From contig JANTQA010000070.1 in assembly GCA_027625915.1 (NCBI GenBank), positions 5,461,001 to 5,525,000 of the forward strand: a stretch of DNA of 64,000 bases, read 5' to 3'. The notes below the pieces were generated by a model. It saw only the letters and a program-made list of their open reading frames with translations. It did no database searches and was not told where the DNA came from. The stretch's first letter is position 1, and every line of letters begins with the position of its first letter. Made by a program: the position numbers and the translations under genes. Below, one piece after another: positions 1 through 12,170 of the stretch. Source of the DNA: Anaeramoeba flamelloides. Lineage: Eukaryota > Metamonada > Anaeramoebidae.

Positions 1-3000
1 AGTCTTTTAAGAAGTAAAGTATCTAACGTATTTTACTGTGATTTCAATTTCATCAAGATTTTTAAAGAATAATGCTGTTAAAATCAATTTTGTAGAATAG
101 AATTAAATCTTAATAGAAATGATATATTATCACAATTTTTTATCTTTTCCATTTTAAATGTTATTTTAAAAATAAGAATTTCCTGGATTAATTCTTTGAC
201 TTTTAAATTTATTTCTTTGCACCTTTAATCTTTAATCTTTATATTCAATACTATTTTAAAAAAATAAAGTTTTTAGGTTCTCTTAAGATTTACTATGAAA
301 AATCGAAAAATTAGAAATTGGTGATTTTTACATTAGCTTTATCTTAATAAAAAATAGAGTTTTATCCTGTACTCACAAAATAACCCAAAGTAAATATTAA
401 GGATTATCTCTGAAAATTGTAATTTACCAAATATAAATTGTGTAAAAAAATGTACTTTTTACTCTTTTTTACCACTTTTTACAATTAAAAAATAAGAATT
501 TGATTTTTATAGCATTCTTCTTTAAACTATCTTGATGTAATTGAAATAAAGAAAATATAAGTTTGGCACTATGTTTATTAAATGCTTTTAAACTCAATTT
601 GGAAACTTATTATCTTTTATTAATTCTGGAGGTTTTGGTTCTGTCCTAATACTGTTTTCAATTAAATTTTTTAATTTTTGACAAAATAATCGTCCCTTTT
701 TTTTCCTCATCCCAATTTTTTTCCACAACAGTAATGTGGAATTTATCTTCAAAAGTTTCTAAAATCAAAATACTCTTCCCACACATCCTTTACAGTTCAT
801 ATTCGAATATTATAGAATCGATGAAAATGATTTAAATACATTTTCCAAAAAAGTAGAAAGCAATAAAAGTAAAAATAAAAAAAAAATATATTTTTTTGTA
901 TTTAACTAGATTTGCGTCATGAATCTGGAAAATTTCTTTATCTTTTTATGTTTTTTTTTTGATTTTCTGAAAATACCCAAAAAAACCAAACAAAATTACC
1001 ACTATTTCTTATCTTGTCTAAACAATTAAATTTTAAATATTTATTTCAATGAAAATTTATTTGAAACCCCTTTTAAAAAAATCTCTTTGATAAAGGTTCT
1101 TCAGGATTAAGTAAAAAACTTGAAGGGTAGTTACCAAAGTAAAAAATAATTACAGTCATTTCAACTTTTAAGGTACAAACTTTCAGGGAAATTTAAAGTA
1201 CAAAAAAATCTCAAATTAAGGAACAAAATTTGTAATTTTTATTCTTACAATTTATTTTACTAGAATTTCAATTTTGTGCTTTAATTTGAGTTTTTTTGGT
1301 ACCTTAAATCTTGTTTAAAGTTTGTGTACGAAAAGTGGAATTGATGTTTAGAAATTTTGAAAAACAAAGATTTTAAAAATTGAAATTCATTCTTCATGGA
1401 ATATTTTTACATATAATGAAAAGTAAATTTTGCCTTTATTCAAAATATTTATAGACAAATTAAAACATCAAATCGTAAAAAAACAGTTTACTATTTACTC
1501 TCAAACCTCTCCTCAGTATATTTATAAACTTCAGTAATTCCAGGTTTTTTTCACACAAATTATTAAAATAATCTCAAATTGATTTTAGTTTTAAAGTAAT
1601 AAATTTGTCTATCCCGATAAATAAAAATCTAAATATTGAGAAAAAACAAACAGTGTTAATTTTTTTCTAACAATTGAAAATAATATAATAAATTACCATT
1701 TATAATTATATATATATATATATTGAACACCAAATATAACAATCCATATTTTTGGTGGTAGATGGATTTATATAAAAGTGAAAAATCAATTAAAACAGTT
1801 TGATAGATCCTCAAAGTAGGAGAAGGTAAAATTGTAAACTATTTATGATTTTTATGGATTTTTATTGAAAATTAAAAAAAAAATCATCGATCAAACAAAT
1901 TTCTATATTTTTACTATAATTTTCAAAAGTTCTTCCAAATTTTTTGTTTCCAGAGAGTTTAAATTCAATAACATTAATTTTATATCCCAATTTGACACAT
2001 TTGTAAAATATTTATTTTGCAAAATACCTTTCTACATATTAATACTTGCTTATTTTAAAAAAATATCTTTTCGCTGATAAATTTTTTATTGAAAAAAATT
2101 TGTGATATTCTTAGAAAAATACAGTCCTACATAATATAAGACTCAACCGATGATATTTTTCTTTGAAAATAATACTAAATAAATTGGTAGATATATTTTT
2201 TCAGTTCTTTAATTAATAACAATTTCAAATAAAAACCAAATAAAAAAACAAATAAATATTCATTGTATTTTTATATATAAAGCTCAAAAAAAAAATAAAA
2301 TATGAAAAAGTAACAATAATTTTTTTCATATACTTATTATAATACCAAATTTAGAGGCAAACTTCCAATTTATAACCAATTGGAATAAATCGATTGAAAA
2401 GTAGAATATAAATGAGCTTCAAAAGTGTTTTTATCTTGATAAATCAAAAATCCAAGAATATCAAGAAAAATTTTAATTTGAAAAAAATATAAAAAAACTA
2501 AATACTTACTTTTAGTATTACAGACACTTTACACAATTGTTAAATTGAGTAAAGCCTTTTAAAAAATTCCAATATGATGGGTTATATAAAGTATTATAAT
2601 ATCATAAGAATAAATGTTACATAAATGTATTTTAACATGAGAATATGTCCCAAGTTGTTATATGTGTTGATTAAAGGGATAAACAAACGTATCAAATAAA
2701 CTAATATAAGTTATTGAATTATTTTGATCTGATCTTGAGTATTTATGTTTCTTTTTTTGTTTGTTAAAAAAAAAAACAAAAATGTTTCAAAAATTAGTTT
2801 TATTGTTATAAAAAATTTATCAACTTCTAATAGATCTTATATAACCAAAGCATCGATTAATATAATGACTCAGCAATTATTGAAAAGTCATTGAATTTAA
2901 TAAACAAAAATTATGTTAAAATATGATCATTTTTGAAAGAATTTGGTAAGTGAAAATACTTTTTTTTCTCAGAATTAACTTTTAAACAAAATCAAATAAA

Positions 3001-3952
3001 TTTACCATTGGAATTCAAGTATTTCTTAAAATAATTGACATTTTAGCGGAATAATTACACTCTTGTGAATTCTAGACTTTTTAAGAGAAAATTCTATTAA
3101 TCAATAATTATGATTTAAAAGTTGGTTAATTCTATAAAAAACAAAATACTGCAATTATTAGTTTTTTTGAATATTTTAAAGTCAAATATTTATTTTACAT
3201 AGAAACTAGAATGAATTCCTCTAACTTTCGAGATAAATCTAAAATCAGTCATTTTGAATATTATACAAATCAACACCCATTTTTCAAAGTATATTATTAA
3301 CTTATCCTATTACTCTATATTACTTGAAAGTAACTGTAGTTTCCATTTCATTTAGAAAATTTGATTTTTAAACAATTTCAAGATAAATTTTGAATTTGGA
3401 TTGTGGAAATGAATATACACAAATTGAAATTTTTAAAAAGGAACTGAACTTTTAACAAGATTTCTTGACTCGTTCCTATTTAAACAAATAAAAATTTTCA
3501 ATAACAATAAATTTCAAATTCACAGTATCCTCAATACAAATAACCCTTAAAAAAGTTTTTAAATAATTAATTAATAAATTATAACATTTTTTGATAACTG
3601 TTTAAAAATTTTATAGACCACAATTTTTTAAAATTAAAAGACTTTATTTTTTAAATTTTTTTTAAAAAAAATCAATTTCTTGTAAGATTTAGAACATGCG
3701 GAACAATTCAAAAATAAAAACAAAAATTGTAATAGATAAAATATAAATAAAATAATAATATAAAAAACTAATTAGAATTGTAAAAAAAAAAATCAATTTA
3801 GAAACAAAGCAATAATAATTAATTTAATTTTTGAAATTTATTAAAAAATAGAATCCAAATTTTGGTTTGATCGAAAATCAAATTGAAATAAAAAAAAAAA
3901 AAAAAAAAATTAAAGTAAAAAGAAATTCATAATAATAAGGCACATAATACAA
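1..3952. other. AT-rich intergenic region, no gene seen
   Basis: No reading frame here resembles a protein; the longest frames are A/T-homopolymer translations. The stretch contains one diverged family A foldback (1153-1346), an AT dinucleotide run near 1709-1724 and many A or T homopolymers, including a run of about 20 A at 3891-3909 just downstream of the CTF18 stop. No RNA gene was recognised. Confidence 0.6.
1153..1346. mobile_element. MITE family A, copy 1 (diverged)
   Basis: Palindromic element of about 194 bp. The left arm begins with a variant of the family end CAGTCAGTTTCACTTTTAAG, and the right arm is its near reverse complement. Flanking TA is visible on the left; the right end is mutated. 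The inner motifs read as aaggtacaaa and aaggaacaaa instead of AAGGCACAAA, so this is an old copy. It has no coding capacity. Confidence 0.7.
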
Positions 3953-6628
3953 TTAAAGTAAGGAAGATATTGAAAGGGGTATCCTAACTGCGTTTGTAAA
4001 TCCTTCATGAAAACGGAACACGACATCTGGTATTATTACATTTATTTTCAGTTTAGATTTTTTTCTATTGGCTAATTCTGAAAGGAAAGTGGTGCCGTTA
4101 AATTTATTTTTTTTATTATATTTTTTTTTTGTAAAATGGGATTCAGTTTTTTTAATTTCTTCTTTATTTTCAAGTTTTGTAAATAAGGAATTCAAAATTC
4201 TTGTAGACAGTGTCTTGTAGGAAGGAAGGGAGGGAAATCTACCGACGAGGTCTATTTGTGGTGACAGCGTATATTGCATTTGCCCTGTAAACCCTTCTTC
4301 TGAAATGTAAGATAGCGAATAGTTGAAATGTATTTTCGTAATTTTATCAATCAATTTCTGCCGATCGTAGTTATTCTTGATCGTGAAATTGGCTAATGGC
4401 GCAGGGTTGATCATTCTTGAAAGATATGGTGCCAATTCTGTTGCTAATACTTTCATATTAATGCTACTTGATTTCAATTTCTGGGGGATATTTTCAAGAA
4501 ATGAATTGCAAATTTCAATGTTCTGCTTCAATTTCTGCCTCTGCTTGTTCATTGAGGCCAAATCAAAACGGATATCATTGCCAATTCTTTGGCAATCCTT
4601 CCCAATTGCTAAAATTGGAAAGGGCAAATATTTATTCAAGGAAAAATCCATGGTTTTATTTCTTGTTGCAATTACAAGATCATTAAAAACAAACCAATCT
4701 GAGATATTTGAAGTTTTGTGTAAAAATATATCAGGATAGTCCAGATTTAAAAAATTATTAAAAATTGAATTTAATAAAAAATCATCGTTATTAAACTCTT
4801 TAATTATTTTGAAGGATCTCCAAAATTTTTGGATTTTGCCTGCATATGACTGTGTTTGGTTTAGGGATTCAATTATTTGGTTGCTTTTTCTTTTCCTTTG
4901 GGTGCTGCCTTGCCTGTTCTCCCCATTATTGCCAAACGCATTACCACTTCCACTGCCACCACTGCTGCCGCCATTTGATATAAGTGAGCTTTGCTGGGTC
5001 TTTGAAGTTAAATCCTTATTGCGGTTAAAGACATATTCAATCGTTTCAAATAAATTTCTTGAATAGTCACGATCTATTGTAATTTTTTGATAATTGTCAA
5101 GAGTAATTTCTTTTAAATTGATTTTTTTATTTTTTTTCGATTTCCCATAAATATTATCAGACCGGAATTTGAAAAAATTTGGTGGGTTTCTTGAAAGGAA
5201 TTCCAAAGTTCTTAAGCAGCCCCGAATATCGTTATTGTTTTTGTTAACGATTTCTACTAAAAACTCATTCGTTGTTTCAATTTTTTCCTTTGCACAGATC
5301 TCGTCAAGCCTTTTCAGAATGTCACTCGTTTCTGGTGGCTTCATTTTAATGACATACGACGCTCTTCTTAACCTTCTTAAGGCTAGAGTGTACAATTCGT
5401 TGCAAACACAGATGACTGGCGAGCGTAATTTCTTAATGTTGCTTATTAAGTAATTTATTCCATTTTCGTCTGACTGTGATTGTGATTGTGGTTTTCGTGA
5501 GTTTCTGTTTTGCTTTCCTCTTGATCTTGAATTTTGATTAAGTGGTGAAAAAAATGAAGATGCTATTGGCTTTGACTTTTGGTTTGATCTTGATCTTGAT
5601 CTTGGCGTTGATTTTGAAGAAATTGAGCCGTCTATTTCATCAAAGAGAAAGCAAAGGGGCTTTTGTCCTGGTAAAGATTGCTGCCCCAGTGCTGCCTTAA
5701 TTCGGTTTTTAAACATATTGTTTGATCTTTCGTCACTTGCGTTGATCTCGATTAAATCAAATCCACAATGCTTTGCCAAAATTTGTACCACGCTTGTTTT
5801 ACCAATTCCGGCAGCCCCACTAACCAATAAAATATTCGAGTCCTTGTTTAAATTATATCTGTATTTGAATTTACTTCTATTAAATCTCTTATTGTTGTTA
5901 TTGTTGTTGTTATTGTTCGAATTGTTTTGAAAATTCCGAAATTGTTGTTGTTGTGGCTGTTGTTGCTTCTGTTTCTGTTTTGGTTGTTTTTTTTTATTTT
6001 TCCAAGACATCAACCACCCTAGAATTTCTCTATTGGTGGTTTCGTTCGAGATTAAATCAAAATACCTTTTTGGTTGGTATTTTGATGTCCACATTTCATT
6101 ATTAATTTCCTTTTTTTTGTTTTGTTGATAATATTCTTGTTTGATTTTTCTGATTTTTTGTTTTTCAATCGAGAGGGTCCTTGCTCTTTCCAAGATATCT
6201 TCAATGGGCTCCTCTAATAACATTTCTTCATTTAATTTTGTTAAATCGTTTTTTAAAAAAACAGCTTCATTTTGGTTCCCACTAAGATCTTTTGCATATA
6301 CAATGTTACCGTCTGATTGTTTGATTTTAAAAGACGGGAATGTAGATGGCTTGTATTGGTAGTATTTTGGATATTTGTTCTTGTTTGTTGCTTTTGCTTG
6401 CTCTTTCCTTTGTTCATTTTTTTTCATTTTTTTTTCTTCTTCTTCTTCTTCTTCTTCTTCTTCGAGCAATTCATCTTCAAATGATTGCTCTTCAAAGGGC
6501 TGCTGACTTAAAGTTTCTTCCAAGACTTGTTCTTCATTTGAATTTGATACCTTAATTGAAAATGTTGGGATTTGGTTTTGCTTTGTTTTTGTTTTTCTTT
6601 TTCTTTTTACAGAATGTAATTCACTCAT
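3953..6628 (-). CDS. CTF18: CTF18: chromosome transmission fidelity protein 18, large subunit of alternative RFC clamp loader
   Basis: Single-exon 891-residue AAA+ ATPase. In other eukaryotes CTF18 replaces RFC1 in a clamp loader that places PCNA on DNA during replication and supports sister-chromatid cohesion. Seen here: the N-terminal motif MWTSKYQPKRYFDLISNE (about 179-196), Walker A GAAGIGKTS (about 271-279), INASDERS after it, and Walker B FLFDEIDG (about 328-335). The C-terminus VVFRFHEGFTNAVR followed by ISSLL matches the CTF18 tail that binds DCC1-CTF8, which separates it from RFC1 and from ELG1/ATAD5. Low-complexity inserts are an acidic Glu run (about 52-65), a Gln then Asn run (about 215-246) between the entry motif and Walker A, and an Arg-Ser stretch after Walker B. 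The length is close to that of human CHTF18. The ATG is the first in frame, and the gene ends TTA CTT TAA. Neighbours are more than 5 kb away. Confidence 0.94.
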   Translation of the reverse strand: MSELHSVKRKRKTKTKQNQIPTFSIKVSNSNEEQVLEETLSQQPFEEQSFEDELLEEEEEEEEEEKKMKKNEQRKEQAKATNKNKYPKYYQYKPSTFPSFKIKQSDGNIVYAKDLSGNQNEAVFLKNDLTKLNEEMLLEEPIEDILERARTLSIEKQKIRKIKQEYYQQNKKKEINNEMWTSKYQPKRYFDLISNETTNREILGWLMSWKNKKKQPKQKQKQQQPQQQQFRNFQNNSNNNNNNNNNKRFNRSKFKYRYNLNKDSNILLVSGAAGIGKTSVVQILAKHCGFDLIEINASDERSNNMFKNRIKAALGQQSLPGQKPLCFLFDEIDGSISSKSTPRSRSRSNQKSKPIASSFFSPLNQNSRSRGKQNRNSRKPQSQSQSDENGINYLISNIKKLRSPVICVCNELYTLALRRLRRASYVIKMKPPETSDILKRLDEICAKEKIETTNEFLVEIVNKNNNDIRGCLRTLEFLSRNPPNFFKFRSDNIYGKSKKNKKINLKEITLDNYQKITIDRDYSRNLFETIEYVFNRNKDLTSKTQQSSLISNGGSSGGSGSGNAFGNNGENRQGSTQRKRKSNQIIESLNQTQSYAGKIQKFWRSFKIIKEFNNDDFLLNSIFNNFLNLDYPDIFLHKTSNISDWFVFNDLVIATRNKTMDFSLNKYLPFPILAIGKDCQRIGNDIRFDLASMNKQRQKLKQNIEICNSFLENIPQKLKSSSINMKVLATELAPYLSRMINPAPLANFTIKNNYDRQKLIDKITKIHFNYSLSYISEEGFTGQMQYTLSPQIDLVGRFPSLPSYKTLSTRILNSLFTKLENKEEIKKTESHFTKKKYNKKNKFNGTTFLSELANRKKSKLKINVIIPDVVFRFHEGFTNAVRIPLSISSLL

Positions 6629-9600
6629 AACCTAAATTTATTTGGTGAACTTGTCAGATTTGGTTTGCTGGGAATAAAAAAAAGGGAAGAAAAATAAAAA
6701 AGTATTATGATCAATAATAGACGTTAAAATATTAAAAAATAATTTTTTAAGGGCTGTGTTCTGATCTAATGATTTAAAAAGAAACTTTTCGAACAAGAAT
6801 AGTACCAACATAATCTTTTGTTTAATCGATAGTTTGGTTTTTAAAAAGTCGTGATTATAAAAATGAAAAAATAATTAATTTTTTATGGCTGAGGATTTAT
6901 TGGTAATCTTTTTGCAGCAATTGAATTTGTAAAAAGATATTCTAAAATCCAATATTGTGTTGAAATTTTCAAGATCAGTCACCTTTTTTGGTATAATTTT
7001 GTTGAATAGGAATTACCGAAGATGAATTACAGAATTGAAATTAAGAATTGAAATTCCAAAATAGATGATTTCCTAAAATTTAATGATTCAAAAGATCAAA
7101 TAAAGTATTTTAATTTAACAAATTGTCAAAAAACAAAATAAAAATAATAGGTTGGGATTTTATTATTTCAAATTTTAAATTTCAATATGACTATTAAAAT
7201 TTATTAATAGATATCAATTTATAATGAATTTCGAGTATTCATTAAAATTTTTTCATATGCTGGAAAAAGAATCAAATAAATAATAAGTAATTTAATTTAG
7301 TATACTAATCTTAAACTATTTTTTTTTTATTTCTTGGAATTCCAATTTCTAAAAAATATTTTTCTTCACAGAGATTTATCTTTTTTTGGGGTTTCAAATC
7401 AATATTAATTACTTTTATTTTTTTTTTTAGTTTTCCATTTTTTATTCAAGACTTGAATTTTGTTAAAAAATTATATTTTGGAAGAGAAATTTACATTATA
7501 TCTTTTTCATAAAATAATTTATTTTAAATATAGTATGTAAAATATCTAATGTAATTTTAAATATCATAAAAAAAGTTAAAAATTATATTTCAAAAAATGG
7601 AGGAATATCTTTTATTTTTTTAAAAACATTTTTTTTTTATGTTGGATATTTTACACTAATATAAGTATATCTTTATTTTAAAATGTTATAATTTAAAATA
7701 TAATATAATGACAAAAAATCTTTATATATTATTGCGAAAAACTTATGAAAAGATTTGGAAAATGTATGATATTAAATTATAATCCGATTTTCATTGACTT
7801 TGTTGGCACTCTAAAATTAAAGGATCAAAAAAACATATAGCAAAAAAAAATAAATAAATATTATACGGGTTTCTAAAGTAATTAATATACATATATTCCC
7901 ACATAATCAAAGTCTATTATAATTGAGAGTAAATGATATTAATTCTACATGGTTCTAATAACTTATAAAAAGTCTATTATAAATCTTATTGATCAATAAA
8001 TTATTATATTTTTTACTAATGATCACAATTAAAAATTTTAATTTTTCAAAATTTTTTTCTTTTATTAAAATTCCTTTTTCAAATCTAAAAACAGAAACCT
8101 ACATAATATTCTTATAGAATTTCATAATTTCTATATTTAATACACCAAAAAGTAACGCTTTTTCCAATGTTTTACTTTCAAATATAACTCAATACCCAAA
8201 TTATATCAAAACCTCAAGATTGATTATTTTTGATTCATTTTTACAAAAATAGTTTTATTCATAGTAAAAACTTCCCTTTTTTCAGAATCAAAGACAATAA
8301 TATTTTTTTAGAAATAAGATAAATGATATAATTCCAGTTATGGTTGATATTAATTTAATAAATACCCTAAAAAACAATAATTTCCAAAAAATATAAATTT
8401 TGAACAAAAATATTGCAACCTTTTCTTTGGAACATCTTGTGCAAAATATTCTAATTTCATTTAGAAAATTAAAATAGCTGACAACCAGATTTTTTAATAG
8501 TTTTTAAATTCATTTTTAAAAGAAATTATAAAACCTCAATCTTCTAAAAGTTAATCTGGGTTCTAAAGAAAGTTTTCTAGAATTAGTTGTTTTTTTTTTC
8601 AAAAAAAAAAAAGAAAGAATGTCATGAATACAAAATTAAAACAGTATTTCCAAAAATTCAATAGAGGTTTTGAAGATAACATACTTAATTCACGATAAAG
8701 TTACAAAAAACACAATAATTTCTATCAAATATTGTTATATCAGAAATCGTGATATTCGATATTATAGAGATAATATCAACAAATCGCGATAATTCTATAA
8801 AATGGCGATAAATATACAATCGTGATAATTATTAAAAAATTGCCAAAAAAGGCCAAAATATCGCGATGTAAAAAGGTATCGCGATATAATAGTTGATCTG
8901 TTTTTGGGTTAATTCAGCAATAAAATAAACAAATTAATTTTATTTGATCAAAAAAAAGTTTATGTGAAAAAAAGTTATTCTTTCTAAAAACAATAAAAAA
9001 AAAATACTTGATTGAATCAAGGATCAAATCAAAGAGTTTTATTGTGTTTCTATTTGTTTTGGTTGGTTAACCTTTCGATCCTTTTAGATCAACAACAATT
9101 AGAACAATAAAGAGAAATAAATATTATCTCACATAATTGTTGTTTTAGCAATTGCATTGAATAAAAAGAGCTTCTAAATCAACCAACCCTTTATCTGGTT
9201 CTTTAAAGAATATGCTAGGGTTAAAACATTTTTTATATTCTCAAAAAGCTAAAAGGAGTTAGGATAACTTTTCAAAAGCTTTCACAACACCCCTCCCACA
9301 TGATCAACTATTATTTAGTTTTTTAAATAATTTTTGTCTTCTTCTTTGAGTATCTTTGAGCATCTTTGTATTGGATAGAAAACACAATTAGAGCTTAGAG
9401 GTTTTTGTTTGATTGATCACCAATAAGAAGGAAAATTAGTCTTTATTCTTTTGGGATATTTAAAATTTTTAAGGTAACAACATCATTTGAAAAGCACATC
9501 TATTTTATATTCAAGTTTATTGCTGAAATGGGTAATTATTAGTTTGATCATAAAATTTGTTTGAGATTTAATATTTTGTTAAAAAAATGAATGGAATACA

Positions 9601-12170
9601 AAATTTTTTTCGAAACAAACAAAACTCATTCCCTTTTTAAAAGTATTGTGTCATTCAAAACTTTCAAACACTTGAAGACAATTTAAAATCCTTATAAACA
9701 CTTTCTAACATTTTAAAAGGGGAAAAGTGTTTTAAAAGTATCAAGGCTTGGTAAAAGTCAAGAGATTTTTTTAAGGTAATTTCAAAAAAATACTTTTTCA
9801 TTTTTTCAGGTTAATATGAAAACAGAGTTTTTATGATTTTTTGCCATAAAGTTAGACTAATCACGATTTTTAATATTATTACGATTTTATTGTTAATATC
9901 ATGATAATATATGTTATCGTCAAAACCTCTAATATTTGGTAAATTTGAGAAAAAAAAATAAAATTTCAATATAATATTGATGAATTGTATACTAATCCAA
10001 GGTTATTTGAAAAACTAAAAATACTTGTATGACTAAAAAAATATCTTAAAAATAAAAAGAAAAATGTAAAAAATAACTAAAAAGAAAGGAATAAAATCAA
10101 TATCTATTACAAATAAAAAAAAAAGATCTCCAAAAAATATGAGCTTATTTAACTAAATATATTCTGAAAATAATTAATAAAGATTATTTTAATAAATTTC
10201 AATTAAATTTCTTTTCAAAAGTCAAAAATATTTATCAAAAACCATATTAACCTTCAAAATCCAAGAAACAAACAAAAAAAAAAAAAAATGAACACCAATT
10301 CTAATCCTTTCCCAATAATATCTTCTATCAACGGAATTGATTCCTACTATTTTTATTACTCATTAGGCATTTAAATAGTTCACTATAAAATAAATAATTA
10401 AAAAATAAAATTAATAACAAATACTTTTTTGATGATACCAAAACAAAAACAAATCGTTCTTGAAAATTATTTTAAATTTTTTTTTTCTAGTAAATAAATT
10501 AGTGTTATCAATTATAAATTGATCACTGATTAAAATAAATTAAAAAAGAAATGAAAATAATCAAGAAAGAAAAAAAATAAAATAAAAATAAAATTAAATT
10601 AAAATAATAAAAATAAACTAATAATTACTAATGGTTTAGCATCATCCTAGATTCTTCAAAAATTAAAGTATGTTTTAACTTAAAGTAAATCATATTAGTA
10701 CCCTATCGTTCCAATATCTTTCAAAATATCTATTATAAAAAAATTGAACAATAAATTATAGACTTTTTTATGAAATATCTCAATAAACAATTGTCATTCT
10801 AATTTTTTTTTTTAATCTCTACCAAATCAAAAAGATAGAAACTCAAAATACTAAGAATTTACAGTATTTAATGATTCATATTTAGAAATTCACCAAAAGT
10901 CATTTTTTTTTTTCGAATTCTATAATTTATAAGATTAACTCAATAATTATCAAGCTAAAACCCACAAGAATGAAAGGATTTTTGTTGACTTTTTCCCAAA
11001 CTCATTATATTTTTAATATATATTCACAATTTTTGTAAAAATTTGTGTCAAAATAATCTCTCTCGGTTATTTTCTTTAATAATTAAATAACTTGGAATTT
11101 TTTATCAAATAATCTACATTTGGAGACAAATGTAAAAAACATATTTTTCAACTTTAATGTCTTTCAGATTGATGAATAAACCTTTAAATGTGTCTCTGAA
11201 AATCAGATTATTTTCAACAATTCTTTGACTCTTTTACTATATTACATGGAAAAAATCAATTCTGAAAATTAAAAGTTAGATCAAACTGCATACTGAATAT
11301 CAGTTATACTTCTTTTATATTAAATATTGTTTCAAATTTTATGATTCTTTTCTGTAATTTTGTAAAGATGACGAGAAACTCATTACAGTTAGAATACCAC
11401 CTTTTTCAAAATTACCAACTTTTGTAAAAAACTCCAATTTTTGGGGTATTTTTTTTTTTTTTTTTGAAATTGGTTACAACCGAATGAACTTTAGAGATCT
11501 AACATTAAGAAGAAAAAAATACAAAGTAATAAAACAATTGGCCTGAAAAAAAAAAAAAAAAAAAACAGAAAAACTCAAACAATGAAAAAAATATAAAATG
11601 ATAAAAAATAATTCCAAAATTTGAAAAAAAATCAGTTTTTCAATTTGATTTAACAATATTTTTTGATTTAAATATTTGATTTTATTTCCAAATTGATAAA
11701 AAATATGATTCTTTTTAGAAAATTAGTAAAAAAGATTTAAAATAATCTCTCTACTAAGTCAAAAAAAAAATTTCAAAAATTTGAAAATTAAAAAAGATCA
11801 AAATTTTGTATTTTTGAAATACACTCATATTTTTAATAAATAATATTATAAAGAACAAATTTGAAAAAGTTTTTCAACTTTATTAGACATTAATCGAAAT
11901 TGAAAAAAAAAATCAAAATTTTCAGTAATATTTTGAGATTATTTTAAAAAAAAATTTTCCAAGTTATGTAATACAAATATCATTTTTAATTGAATGAGCT
12001 CAACTTTTGGTAGTTGTTGAATAATCGATTTTTTTGAGAGACATTTGGAATCAGGGGGATACTAATATGGTTTACATTCAATAGCAACATACTTTTAATT
12101 TAGATTCATCCTTTTTAGATGCTAATCCCACAGGAAAGGAAAATATAAATGAATCCAAAATAAATAAAGC
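6629..12170. other. AT-rich intergenic region with one family D transposon
   Basis: No gene recognised. It contains the intact family D element at 8664-9929, a fragment near 8010-8045 resembling the subterminal block of the Harbinger-like foldbacks, and homopolymer runs. The short frame at 11474-11656 is a translated poly-A/T tract. Confidence 0.55.
8664..9929 (+). mobile_element. Foldback transposon family D, copy 1 (1266 bp)
   Basis: The left end is GAGGTTTTGAAGATAAC and the right end is its near complement, GTTATCGTCAAAACCTC. TA lies on both sides (8662-8663 and 9930-9931). The subterminal parts are dense in ATCGCGATA-like words (for example 8740-8890), which are rare elsewhere in this AT-rich window. 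A second copy lies at 16205-17929 in the opposite orientation, and a right-end fragment lies near 47100-47275. No transposase frame is visible, so it is a non-autonomous DNA transposon of unknown superfamily. Confidence 0.75.

Noticed and set aside
4377-5930. Several plus-strand open frames opposite CTF18
   Set aside because: They are antisense shadows of the CTF18 coding sequence; CTF18 has full family motifs in the other strand.
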